Counted from the stretch's first letter, positions 23,901-36,267 are shown. The stretch is DNA of 64,000 nt from Silene latifolia (GCF_048544455.1 NC_133538.1:448893311-448957310), one strand, 5' to 3'. Notes: a model not told the origin generated them from the letters alone. Numbers and translations are program-made.

Positions 23901-25210
23901 TGATGTGTGCATTTTACATAGTCTTTATAGGCCATTTATGCACACATTTCTTTGCTACTTTAGTAGTAATTTGCTACGAATATGCCCCGAATAGTCTACT
24001 TTGGGTTCTCTTGTCATATTTGCAGGTATGAGCCAGAAAGGAGTAAATCAAGCCTAAAACATGTCCCTAGGCATGCATTTAGGAGATGAGTTGAATTGGA
24101 GCTTGGGAACTATTGATTTGAGATGCGCGCGGAAGTAAAGAAGCTAGGCGAGCAAAACAAGAACTCCAAATTACTAGTGCCTACTTTGAGGAGCCATATC
24201 TCGAGTTATACAAAAGATAATCAGGTGATTCAAGTTGGAGATGAAAGCTATCTTCTTAGCTTTCCAACGCCGCAAAAATTGCTTGTTTCCGACAAGTAAC
24301 GAAGAAATGGCAAAATGCTTTGAAGTTCGGTCGCGAAGCGAATGAATTACGCATGAGAAGTACTCGATCGAGAACTATTTCTATTCGATCGAGAGCCCAT
24401 TTGCTCGATCGAGCAACAATCTTTGACGGGCTTGGCCAGTTTTATTATTTAGGTTTAGCAAGTCATTATTTTGTGATAAATAGGCTTGCACGCCAAACAC
24501 ATGATACACCAGACGGGACTGGAGCTCTTCTCCAAATTCGGCACCTCTTCCTTATTTTGTTCCGGATCTTAATTTCTGCTTCTATTCTTAATCTTTAATC
24601 GGTAATTCTATTCCTTTAATTCTTCCCTTATGCTTTATTCATTAATTATGCATTGCTAATTCTCTTGCTAGGATATTAGGGGAACCGTAATTATGTTAGA
24701 TTAGTAATCGATCTATTATGATAATGCTCATATGATCCATGTTGTTTTCGTTACAATTAATTGTTATAGTCTTTTTGAGTCGACGCAATTAGATTATAAA
24801 TCGTAGTAAACCTCGACCTAGATCGAAAGATTGGAAAGGGTGAGACTCGTAGCGATACATTAGGGCGTGGTAGTGAGGGCGAAAGCTAAGCTATTTGTGC
24901 TTTAGGGCGAATTAAGGATCGAAAGGTGACGTTCGTTACCCCTTAAATCTATTTGCTTGACCTTAGACCTAGATTGCTAAACTGATTAATCATGGTGAAC
25001 CGACTGTCTTAGCTATCCCCCTTCCCTTGCTTTTCTCTTACTCTCTCAAACTCGTAGTTTAGAAAACCAATTATATAAAACCCCCACTTGTGACCGAATA
25101 AACGAACCGTTAAAACAGATATCTTGCCTCCCTGCGGATCGACCCTTATTACTACCTTTTAGTAATTTGGTTTTATAAATATTATTTTTGATACTAAAAC
25201 GACGGTATCA
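23901..25210 (+). repeat. LTR D3 (divergent 3' LTR of the complex)
   Basis: This 1310 bp LTR runs from TGATGTGTGCATTTTACATAG to GACGGTATCA. It is much closer to solo LTR C2 than to D1 or D2. It has three perfect palindrome sites (24364, 24385 and 24405) and a TATA-like GATAAATA about 61 bp after them. AGGTT follows (25211-25215), which matches the target copy left of D1. Confidence 0.82.
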
Positions 25211-25840
25211 AGGTTATAGGAGGTTCTCTTTACCATGCGGTGGTGATGAGGATAATGAGAAGATATAGCTAAGGATCTAGTATTAGTGAGTTATGAGGAT
25301 GTAACATTTATCGTAAGAGGAGTAGGATGCGACAAAGAGAGTTTGATGGTTGTACATGTTGTGGTAGATTTGGAAGTTTGAGTCTTAGTGGAGAATAAAG
25401 GATGGATTTGTATTGTGGTTGATATTGTTAAAAGAGCATGGTCATGCTTGTAGTAGTGTGATGTTTAGGAGGGTGAGAATACTTTGATAGTGTTGACAGT
25501 TGGATGATGATGTCTATGAGTGGGAGTAAACTTTGAGGACGAAGTTCATTTTAAGGTGGTGGAATGTAACATTCTATTTGGTGGTTGATATTGCTTGGTG
25601 GATTGTCTTGATATTGGAATTGCTAGTGGATAATATGTTAATGAGACGCAGCTAGCGGAATTTGTGGACGGTATTCGGTAGTGTATGGAGTTAGTGTTGA
25701 GAGGCTATATTGTAGTTGATACGATATCGTGAACCATGTTGTGGAGGTATGCATAGTTGGTGGAGTTAGTGTTAGGGGTTCATGTTTTATAGGTTGGGCT
25801 TGATCTTCGGGAACGAAGTTCATTTTTAAGGAGGGAAGAC
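25211..25840 (+). other. Internal 3' end of element B with purine tract
   Basis: Non-coding remnant. GGACGAAGTTCATTTTAAGG (about 25537) and GAACGAAGTTCATTTTTAAGG (about 25810) form a duplicated degraded polyprotein end. The purine tract at 25828-25838 abuts the 3' LTR. Confidence 0.6.
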
Positions 25841-27235
25841 TGTAATACTACGGTTTTCTTTACTGTTGGTTACTCTATCGAGTAAGGCTTACTCTGTTGA
25901 GTAAGTGAGTTTTAGTTACGAACAAATGTACTCTCTGATGGGTACTCGATCGAGTAGGTGTCACTCGATCGAGTAGGGGGCACTCGATCGAGTACGTTAC
26001 TTACTCGATCGAGTAAGTGTGTTTTTACTGGTTATTTGGCGGGTTTTGATAGCAACGCGAGAAGGTTATAAAAACACTTTTCGTCGGTTTCTCTTCATTG
26101 TTTACCCTATTCTAAACTTCACAAAGATAAAAACAAGTTAAGTTGCTCTCATCTCTCTTATTGCTATCAAATCCCAAGGCTTGTGTCGTCGAAATCCAGA
26201 GTTCTTTACGCCGTGAAGACCGTCGTGTTGTGGGTAAGATTCTAGTATGATTTTTTTGTCGTTTCATTGATTTTAGTTGAAACCCTAGTTGGGTATTTTG
26301 GGGGTTTTGGGAGTATTGTGATTGTTAGATAGTAATTTTATGATTGTTTGATTATAGGAGGTGATTTCATTGAGGAACGGTTTTGATTAGCTGATTGTGA
26401 CGATCTTGGTGATCGCTTTTTCAGGTAGGGTTTCCCTGCTCGGTTATTGATTACATTGTATTTTATGGTTGATTGTTGTTGGCAGTTTACTGTTGTTGAT
26501 CTTATCGTGTTGGAATTGGTGATTGGTATTGTTGGTGTGTAGATGGTTGATTGTGTTTGTCTGTGGTTTGCGAGGCGCGTCCTCGGCTGAGTGGAGTCAC
26601 TTGCGGGAGTGGCTTCACGCCCTTGATTCGCCCCTTGTGGTTCCCGTCACAAGGGGATGTGCACATTAAGGAACTTGGGTTTTTGCTCGGAGTCGATGTG
26701 CAGGGATTTGGTGGGAATGGCTGTGTTTCCCCACTGGCGGTGTGGAATATCTGTTGCGATCGATATTCTGGTAGGGCTACACACTTTAGTGTGTAGTCAG
26801 GTGTGTGGAGATGTGACGGAGTTGGGTGATCGTATGTATTGTTGTCTTGCTTATCTTATATTGTGTAATCAGTAACTGACCCCGTTAATTATTTTAAAAC
26901 TTGTGATGATCCATTCGGGGATGGTGTGCGGTTATTGAGCATGTATGAGATGGATTGCGCGAGGGATAGCTGGGATGGAGTCACCACATGTCACTAGAGT
27001 CTTCCGCTGTGTCGTTGAACTTATATTTCCTTTTACTTGGTTTTGATATTTTGGAACAGATGTATTTCATTCTACAGTTTTAGGTTTTTGGTTATGTAAT
27101 CACTTAAACTCATTTATTTAAGTATGTTCTTTTATGCTCAATTTGATATATATATTGACTCGGGTAACCGAGATGGTAGCACTTCCATGAATTAGGTTGT
27201 CTTGGTAAGGCACATTGGTGTATGGGGGTGTTACA
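25841..27235 (+). repeat. 3' LTR of element B
   Basis: This 1395 bp LTR is the uninterrupted counterpart of the 5' copy and shows the empty site of solo LTR C1 at about 27093. Four TCGATCGA sites (25946-26012) and TATAAAAA (26067-26074) keep the same order and spacing as in the 5' LTR. Confidence 0.88.
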
Positions 27236-28781
27236 ACAACTAAACGAGTAGAGGGACATGAAAAAAAAAAGCTTATGGTCAAAGAGGAGGGAAAACTAAG
27301 CAACAAGCAAGGAAACGTCACACACTCAAATCACAAACAACAGTGTCATCCTAAACGATTCCTTAAACATCTCTAGAAAACTAGTATTATAACCACATTA
27401 CTTCCAAGGATTTCCTCAAAACATCTTACGTCACTTTACTTCTAAGCTATTCCATGAAACAAAGAACTTCACCACAATTGTGATTCCACAACTCCCATAA
27501 AGCATCTACAAACGACTTCCACAAAAATAAGATGAAAACTACTAACAAAGCTATACACATATCCAACTAGCCTCAAAACAAAACATAGTAAAATGCTCAA
27601 TCATCGATCTCAATTCAAAGTCCTAAATTACCGGAACAAGTTCCTCAAATTTCGACAAGGTTCTAATTTCGAATAAAGTAGTAACAAGTCAACCTGAAAC
27701 TCCTTTCAAGAAAGTCCACTCTACTACACACTCTTTAGAGGAAGATGCATAATCACCCAAGTTGACAAATCAATAAAATCTCGAGTCCCTCTATTCTTTC
27801 ACCTATTACGGGTTCCCAAAAGAGGAACTACACTCAACTTTAACATCATCCCATTATCTCAAGCACTCAATACAACCTCAAAGTTTTAAAAACCATAGAA
27901 TTAACAAAGACTTCTAAACAAAATTCTCAAGAGCCAACTAATATCAAATCACATCACCAATCTATACATGAGCATTAACATCCAAAAGAGGTTTCTTCCA
28001 AGCTCATATCATGACTTCACTCCATATTTGAACCTAAAGTAGCAATGCTCAACCTACCAAGCTTTCAAATCCCAAATACAATTTACAAAGTCAAGTTTCA
28101 TAACCTAAGTAACATGTACAACTCACACCTTACACAAGGAATTCCACCAATCAATCACACCCACTTTATGTCAAGCAACTAGGCAGAGGAATCACCAAGG
28201 TATGTCTTACCACACTAGCAAAACCTTCCCAACAATACAATCTCTCAAAGCAAGGGTTATGATTCAACCACAAACAAACTCCACATAGCCAAAATCCAAC
28301 CAAGGTTAACATCCCACAAAAGAAGGAGAGCTATCTACGAGGAATCATGGGAGGATAAGCAAGAAACGAAAGATAAGTCGGGAGGGTAGATGGGTAGCTT
28401 CCAAGGTAAAGCAAAAGAGAGTTTAGAAGAAAGATAAGCATTAAAAGGTAAAGAATAAGGCAAGGTACACTAAGAACGAGAAATATTTTCGAGGAAGTAG
28501 AAGCATTCTTCAAAGGTCGAACAAATCTTCAATCTTCGGCAATAAGCACCAAGACTTGATCGCCATATGATTAAGGCCATGGTTTGTTGATCCAAGAACA
28601 CAGGAACCAATTATTGACAATCAACAAACATGTTAGAACCTATCAAAGAGACAACACAATGTAGACTACCACCTTAGGTCCTTAAGTCTACCCATCTCTC
28701 ATTCATTATTCAAGGTCAAGTTCAAGTTAAGTTTAAGGTACACGTGTGTGTGTCGGAAGCAACATAGGCTTTGATACCAAC
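27236..28781 (-). other. Internal 5' segment of element A with primer-binding site
   Basis: The segment begins with the duplicated target ACAAC (27236-27240). It is non-coding and rich in A and C on the plus strand. Minus-strand TGGTATCAAAGCC (28767-28779) is the primer-binding site two bases from the LTR. I find no gag sequence. Confidence 0.65.
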
Positions 28782-31700
28782 TGTGACACCCCGCGATAAT
28801 GCGGAAAATATAACTAATAAATTTAAGCGGAAAATATAAAATTTTTAAAAACTTTTTATTACTAGTTAAAGTTTAACATGCGGGAGTCACTAATAAAATG
28901 AAACAAGTGCAACGATAAGAAAACTTAGGTTATTACAAACCATGTTTAGCAAAAAAGGGGGAAAAGATATCCCACGAATAACAAGTTTAAAAGGTGAGTC
29001 TAAGCATAACGATAGACAAAAATCCAACGGTCAAGGTGCTCGCTAGCTCACACATATCTTCACCCTAAATAAGCATCAATTTACAACCTGTTCATTCATT
29101 AAAAATGAATGCCACAGTTAGTGGGGAGTAACTCAAGGTTCTCCCAGCCATATTATATCAGAATGAACATAACAAAGAACTCAAATATAGCAAGGCATAA
29201 TAAATACGAGGATACAATTCACTTGAACAAATAAGCATGGGATCACTCATGTTAGAATAATAAGAGAAATCGTGATAGGATAGCAAATGAGCATGTCATA
29301 GGAATATTTAAATAAGTGAAGTTAAGGAAAGAACATAGATACGGTTAGTTAATCACAAGCACGAATTCCAATGAAATGTGACATATGCAACTATCCAAAT
29401 TACAAAACTAGTACGTAAGTCATGTGAGATAGATAAACGAGTAGTCAATCATCGCAATACATATAGTTAAAAACCATAGCCATTATTTTGGAAATCTTCT
29501 AACAAACATTGCACGGGACATGGCTATTAAAGTCACATGCGCACTCATGGCTTGCATCTCACCATGAGAACGGATGGGAGCATCAATCCCGGCGATCATA
29601 TCGCAACTAGAAGGCTTGCATCTCACCTCTAGTGTCCGATAGGACCAAGACTCTTACATTCAACCACATAAGATGTAAATTCTCGTGAGAAAGACATATG
29701 CTAATGACCATAACTAAGCAAGACATTTACTACTCTTAGACTAAATTTTCCCCGGAAAAGACTAAGATAAAACACACTTGCCAGAGCAGCACAAGTGACC
29801 AAAACCGTACTTGCCAGAATAGCACAAGTAGCCAAAATCGTACTTGCCAGAACAGCACAAGCAGCCAAAATCGTACTTGCCAGAACAACACAAGTAGCAA
29901 AAACCGTACTTTCCAGAACAGCACAAGTAGGCCAAATCCGTACTTGCCAGAACAACACAAGCAGCCAAAATCGTACTTGCCAGAAAAGCACAAGTAGCCA
30001 AAACCGTACTTGCCAGACCAGCACAAGTATGCCAAACGCATACTTGCAAGAACAGCACAAGTAGGGCGCAAATATAAGTCAAGCAATAAGGCATAGCAAT
30101 ACGGCATTTTCACAAGAGTACGACTCATTACCACTAGTTACTTAAAATAAATCACTCATGCTTGAAATATGATGAAAACATGAAAAGGAACAAGTAATAA
30201 CCCATAAATGAAATATACTGAGTCATTTCATAGTTGTATAACATGGCTAAACATTGTATTTCATATTTACAAGTTACTTGAGCTTAAAATAGAACAAGTG
30301 ATAACAAATGAATTAAGTGATACGAAATACGAGGCAAAACGTAAATAAACAAATGAGAACTCAAATATGAAGTATATATCATTTCATACTTTTCTAAAAT
30401 GAATAAACATTATACTCCATATTTACATGTTTTAAACATATTATAAACAAATGATAACAAATGAATTAAGTAATGCGAAACGCTAGGTAAAATGTAAACG
30501 AACACAAACCGAACCGCATTTAAGCTTAACAACCAAAACCGATGTTTAACATGTGAATGAGACATAATCAAGGGGCTCCAATGATAAAAAGGTGTCAACA
30601 CACCATACACAAGCATTAGAATCAAGGTTAATATGCATACCCAACAAGAAACGTAAAACCCAATTTATGACAACAAGTTTAGTACTCGACTATAACAAGG
30701 GTTAACTTCAAACGATTATAGCTTGAGTTATTGACATGAGAATGAGGTCAAACCAATTGGAAATGATATCTTATCCTCTTACGGTTCTAACGGTAGGTCA
30801 TTTGCCCAAAACAAACAAGTAACGAAGGAGTTATGGCCATTTTACGAAAATTGGTCAAGCTGAAAGCCGCACTGCGGGCTGCTTCCCACGACACAAACAA
30901 GGCATGAACTTCATTCCCAATTCAATTTTATGGTAGATTCACAACCCCAAATTAATCATATAACCAAAGACTGTCGCAACTACAACATACCCACCATATC
31001 TCAACAATAAACACCCACAACATGTAGCAAAGATCGTCGCAAACTACAAGATACTTACAATAGCTAAACAACACCTCATTCCTCACAAACCAACTTTACC
31101 CAATTGATATTATTTGCAATAATTCATCTCAATAACATAAAAATACAATTAAAATATCATCTAACATTAATAATCCAACAAAATTCATCAATAACATCAA
31201 AGGTAATAACTTTCCTAGCTAAAGACTAAACTTTAACAATTAAAGCACATAACTTGATATAATACCGAGTAACCTATCACCGTTACCTTTTAGCTCTTCA
31301 AGGACACGATTCCGACTCAATACTACTCCGAAATACTAAAACTTCCACCTAGAGACAAGTTTAAGACAAAAAGGGTTATAAACCTCATCTCATAATAAGA
31401 TGGATTTTCTAAAAGGTTCAAAAGATAAGATTTTTCTTACATAGAAAGAAGGAGGAGAAGGAGAGGATAAGATTGGTACAAAAATCATAAGATTTCGTTG
31501 AGAAACGAAGAAATGGCATCCGTCTTAAGGTTTGAGTTTTTGAAGGTTTAATGGTGGAAATCTCCTCTTTTACAAGGGAAAAAGATGAAGAGAGATGCTG
31601 AAAAATTAGAAAGGAAACCCTAACACAAGGGGGTTTTGTCAACTAAAAGATGGTCCATAGGTTTGTTTTGGCCCAATAATAAAGGCACTTGGTTTGTGAC

Positions 31701-31898
31701 TCGATTTTGCACTAAAAGGACCCATATACGACTTTTAAGGGTTTTCATGGTTAAAATAAAGCAAAATTGATTTTTATGAAACTAAAACGCGATTTTGAAA
31801 GTATAAAACCAAATAAATAATGTGCCGAATAAAATTGAGTATTATTAAATTAGCGATTTTAATAAATTACCCATTAAGTTAAAATCGCGGGTGTTACA
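28782..31898 (-). repeat. 5' LTR of element A (3.1 kb)
   Basis: It matches the 3' LTR from end to end, apart from two short indels and scattered base changes. It carries its own nine-unit 33 bp minisatellite (29776-30075). The flanking target copy is AAACG (31899-31903). Confidence 0.88.
29776..30075. repeat. 33 bp minisatellite in 5' LTR of A (nine units)
   Basis: The same unit family as at 4421-4718, with the same unit number. Several individual units have different base variants in the two LTRs. Confidence 0.88.
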
Positions 31899-31903
31899 AA
31901 ACG

Positions 31904-32394
31904 AGCCAAACGAGACAGGTTCGGGTCGAGACAATTCAGGTTTTCAAGTTGGTTTGAAATGGGTCGGGTTGGGTAACTAGTGGAGTTAGGGGGGTAGCAT
32001 GGGCGAGGGCGGTCGGAAATTTCATTTCCAAAAATTTTCGATTTTACCTTAAACCATTACCCGTTCGCTCCATACTGAGATTTTTCGCCCTCGCTGGGGT
32101 TAATTTATGGCTCCGCTACTGGGTCGGGTTGTTTCAGCTTTGGGTCATTTTCGGATAGTTTATTATCACACTATTTAGGAACAGCAGCCAGTTCCAACAA
32201 TAAACATTATAACGCCCGTTTTTTCCTCATTTTCAAAATTGAAATCAAATAATTAATCTATAGATAAAAAAACATTGTAAAGAAGGAGGGCACACACATA
32301 AAAAAATATTTGCCGAAAGATCGGTGTCGCTAATTGAAATAGAATGATTTTCAACTCTAAAATCAAATTCACATCAAGATAACGTAGCGATACG

Positions 32395-32444
<50 letters not shown>

Positions 32445-32766
32445 CATAATAAATCAAAAAAATTCGGTTAAACCAATATTATTTATTAGTAAGATTTGCA
32501 CAAATAGTTACACAACACAAGTAAAGTACTATTTATCGTATCGGTAGTATAGTTTAGAAAAATAATATCATAGGCCATATCATATATCTCATATTAGTTT
32601 ATCTTCGACTCTTCTACATAATAAAGACATGAAACAAGTAAAAAATAATGTAAATAGAAACAGAATATACTCCTTTTGATGGGATCTGTCAAAATAATCA
32701 TATAGTATGAAAAAAGATAAATAGAAGTAAGACATATATAGGTTAATCATCATCTTTATCATCTTT
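31904..32766. other. Old flanking DNA with MITE-like insert and (AT)n
   Basis: This is the right flank of element A; CAAACGAGCC continues the left flank at 3464-3469. A 143 bp insert (31978-32120) has inverted ends around TAGTGGAG and CTCCGCTACT and sits within GGGTCGGGTT-rich sequence, so it may be a MITE; I could not fix a target duplication. A long (AT)n lies at 32397-32443. No gene is seen. Confidence 0.4.
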
Positions 32767-32878
32767 TCACATATCCCATATTTTTTTTTGGTAGAATGTA
32801 AGCTTTTCATTAATAATAAAACACTATTACAACACTTAAACACTTATTAAATTTCAAAAGGCTACAAAGCTTAACAAA

Positions 32879-35800
32879 TTAAACTGGAATACTTAAGCTA
32901 AGAAGCCACTCCCTATCCTTGTTAGGCATAAAATTCTGAAGTTTCTGTAGAATTCGCGCCTTTACTATAGATTGAATCTCCATAATCACTCTCCTTGGTG
33001 TAGCTAGTGTCAAAGAGAGCCTACACTCATTTCTTTGTTTCCAAATAGAGTACCAAGTAGCCATCAGAGCCAGTCTCACAACTTTCTTCTACATTTGTGT
33101 ATAGTTCAGATTAGAACCAGTCAATCTCTTGCCCAGCCAGTGTTCTATTCCATCAATAATCTGCAATTTATGCACACAGCTACCAAAAAGATGATCGTGT
33201 GTTTCAACAGCTTGGGCACAATTCACACAGCTGCTACTATCACAAACCTGCAACTAGAACAGCTTATCCCAAGTCTGCAGTCCATGATGATTAACCATCC
33301 AACCAACTAACGAATGCTTAGGTATGTTCCAAGAACCCCAAACATCATTATACCACTGGACAAGGGGGTGTGGGCCTTGCAACCAGTGGTAACTAGACTG
33401 AATTGAGTAGCCCCTAGCATCTTAGTGCCAGTGACCACCCACAAAACCAGAGTTCAGTACATCCTTAACTTTACATATATTTCTCCAGTTCCAAGTGGAA
33501 TCAGGAGGAGGTTGATAAGTTTGCCAGTCTGCTCCTTTTAGATAGACATGGTCAATCCAAAGGACCCATAATCTGTCATCTTTAGTATGTAACCAGTTAA
33601 CTAGTTTACCAACAGTAGCTACATTCCACACCTCAGCACGTTTTATATTAAGTCCACCTTCCTTCTTCCTGCAACAAATTTTCTCCCAAGCAATCAGAGG
33701 AACCCTGTGATATTCAGACTCCCCACTCCAAAAGAAATTCCTGCAAATGGCTTCAATTCTTCTTATAACTCCTTTTGGGATAAGAAAGATACAAGCCCAA
33801 TAATTATGGAGAGTATTCAACACAGAATTGATTAACACAAGCCTTCCAGCATAGCTTAACTTCCTTGCACCAATACCTCTGATCTTATGCACAATCTTAT
33901 CCAGGAGTATATGACAATCAACTTTAGACAATCTTCCAGGTTGGATAGGCACCCCTAAATATTTAAAAGGTAATACCCCTTGCTGAAACCCTGAAACCTG
34001 AACCACATCCATTCTCACCACATCAGAGATCCCATTAAACACAACCTCTGATTTAGAGGCATTAACCTTCAAACCAGAAGTTGCAGAGAAGGTAGACAAG
34101 GCCCTCATTAGAAGCATAATGGACTTGATATCACCCTTACAGAACATAAGTAAATCGTCAGCAAAAAGAAGATGGGTGAGCTTTAGGCTCTTGCAAAGAG
34201 GATGATATCTAAAATACCATCTCCTAGTGGCATACTCCATAACCCTCGTCAGGTACTCCATACAAATACAGAAGATTAGAGGAGAAATAGGATCTCCTTG
34301 TCTCAATCCCCTTTTGCCATGAAAAAAAACAAAATGAGAACCATTTAAATTGAGGGTATAAGAAGGAGTAGTAATACAAAGCATAACCAACTTCCTAAAA
34401 TGATCAGGGAAGTTAAGAGCTTGGAGCATTTGATCCACAAAGTGCCACTCAATAGAATCATAGGCCTTTTGTAAGTCAAGTTTGAACATACACCTAGGTG
34501 AGACCATTCCTCTATTATACAATCTTACCAGGTCTTGACAAATGAGTATATTTTCAAGAATACTCCTCCCTTTAACAAAAGCACCTTGATTCCTACTAAT
34601 TATATCAGGTAATACCCTTGCTAGTCTATTACACATTATCTTAGAAATTGCCTTATAGATGACATTACAACATGAGATAGGTCTGAAATGCTTCACACTT
34701 ATAGGTCTATCCAGTTTAGGAATTAAAGTGATAATAGTAGAGTTAACCTGAGTCAACAACCTCCCAGCATCAAAGAAATTAATAATAGCAGCACCAACCT
34801 CATCACCAATAATATCCCAAGAGTCCTTGTAAAATTGGCTTGAATAGCCATCAGGACCAGGAGATTTACCATTAGGAATACTGAAGATGCTTTGCTTAAC
34901 TTCCTCCATAGTAACTGGCTGGGCTAATATGATCCAGTGTTCCTCAGTACAACAAGGTCCACTAGTAACAACATGTGGTTGTACAGCAAGAGTCTGAGTA
35001 TGGGAACCCAACAAAGTCTGGTAATAGTCCAAGAAGGCTTCTTGGATATCAGCTCTCTCAGTACAAAGTCTCCCATCTTTATATTCAATTTGAAAAACCT
35101 TATTCATCATAATTCTTTTTTGAATAGCATGATGAAAGTAAGCAGTATTTAAATCCCCCTCAGTAGACCACTGGATTTTAGCTTTCTGAGATAAGAAACT
35201 ATCTCTAGCCACAGTAAGCTCCTTAAGATCACTAGCTAAATCCAACTCCTGTTGAAGAAGATTCAAATCCCCAGGATTGTCAACCAGAGCTTGCTGGACA
35301 TTAGTTAAAGCCAAACTTGCAATAGCAGTAGTGTTTTCTATATCAGAGAAGCAAGCACTGTTTAATTTCTTGAGAATAGGTTTGAGAGCTTTTAACTTCT
35401 TAATTACTCCAAACATTTTGGTACCAGGATATACTCTCCTCCATACACTAAGCACACTAGATTTGAATTCTGCAGCTTTGCCCCACATATTAAAATATTT
35501 AAAGCTTCTTTTTCCTCCTAAGTCTGCTCTCCTATGCACCACAGTACAAAGATAGTGATCAAACAGACCCTCAGGATGAAAATGTACAATATAATCACCA
35601 TACATAGCCATCCATTCAAGATTCCCCATTGCCCTGTCCAATCTGCTATACACTCTATCAGAAGCAGCCTGCTTATTAGACCAAGTGTAGAGTGCCCATG
35701 TAGCTGAAATATCATCTATACAGCATAAAGAGACACATTCTTGAAACTGTTCCATTTCAATCTCAGTAGTATTTCCACCAAGTCTTTCAACAGGAGATAG

Positions 35801-36190
35801 AACAGTATTAAAATCACCAAGCCAGAGCCAAGGAACAGTACAATTAGTAGCCACTTGTTTAAGAAAATCCCACAGCTCCAGCCTTTCATGTAAATCATTA
35901 GAAGCATAAATCATCGTCAAATAAAACTTTCTACCATGAGTTTGAGACTGTACACACGTATGGATATACTGTGCATTATAAGCCAAGAACTGTATATCAA
36001 AACAATTAGATTTCCAAAAAAACCAGATTCTCCCCCCTTTATGCCACCTGCAGGTAGTGGTCACACTCCAACCATCACAAATAGAAGTAGATCTCTTTAG
36101 TAAACTACTAGGCTTTAGTTTAGTTTCTAGCAATCCAAATAGACCAACTCCATTGTTGTGCATAAACCACTTGACCACTTTCTACTTATT
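32879..36190 (-). pseudogene. LINE 1 ORF2: endonuclease and reverse transcriptase
   Basis: ORF2 nicks target DNA and reverse-transcribes the RNA. The long open part (36178-33422, about 918 codons) contains the exonuclease/endonuclease/phosphatase fold (GLLETK, WLWLGDFN, YTWSN, SRLDRAMGN) and the reverse transcriptase (NGKSPGPDGYSSQFYKD, RPISCCNVIYK, KLDLQKAYDSIEWHF, GLRQGDPISPLIF, and catalytic LFADD at about 34153-34167). The zinc-binding C-terminus continues in the same frame down to 32879. A TAG at 36182-36184 cuts off the N-terminal VRGLN motif, and TAA at 33422-33424 plus another stop near 33080 split the C-terminus. The catalytic core itself is uninterrupted. Confidence 0.9.
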
Positions 36191-36267
36191 CAGGTAATTA
36201 AGACCCCTAACATTCTAGAATCTAATACTATGCATCAGGTATGGTTACTGGAGGGTCCTTACCACTC

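Larger units (their letters stand above)
14768..25210 (+). mobile_element. Athila-like three-LTR complex D, nested in B
   Basis: The order is LTR D1, then internal region with gag remnants and a protease ORF, then LTR D2, a short second internal 3' segment and LTR D3. The target duplication AGGTT lies outside D1 (14763-14767) and outside D3 (25211-25215), so the complex behaves as one insertion. A primer-binding site TGGCGCCGTTGCCGGGGA (16213-16230), complementary to the tRNA-Asp 3' end, together with the gag and protease motifs, places it in the Athila group. D1 and D2 are nearly identical; D3 belongs to a related but different subfamily. Confidence 0.8.
7123..27235 (+). mobile_element. LTR retrotransposon B, coding-free (LARD-like), nested in A
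   Basis: The LTRs are 7123-9930 and 25841-27235. Flanks are ACAAC on both sides (7118-7122 and 27236-27240). A primer-binding site TGGTATCAGA (9934-9943, initiator tRNA-Met) follows the 5' LTR, and a purine tract AAGGAGGGAAG (25828-25838) precedes the 3' LTR. Once the nested elements are removed, the internal region is about 4.1 kb without any recognisable gag or pol. GAACGAAGTTCATTTTTAAGG just before the purine tract looks like the degraded end of a Tekay/Del chromovirus polyprotein. Confidence 0.88.
3470..31898 (-). mobile_element. LTR retrotransposon A, coding-free (LARD-like), split by nested elements
   Basis: The two LTRs are 3470-6473 (3' LTR) and 28782-31898 (5' LTR), both in minus orientation. 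The flanking 5 bp are AAACG on both sides (3465-3469 and 31899-31903), which proves one insertion. Next to the 5' LTR, minus-strand TGGTATCAAAGCC (28767-28779) fits a primer-binding site for initiator tRNA-Met. Next to the 3' LTR is a purine tract (6474-6487 read on minus). Removing element B leaves only about 2.2 kb of internal DNA with no gag or pol, so this is a large non-autonomous derivative. The GAGGACGAAAC-like end before the 3' LTR (about 6490-6510, minus) suggests Tekay/Del ancestry. Confidence 0.88.

Noticed and set aside
7228-26012. CRISPR-like array because of regularly spaced short repeats
   Set aside because: The repeat is only 8-12 bp, spacing takes two classes, and the sequence is plant nuclear transposon DNA with no cas genes.
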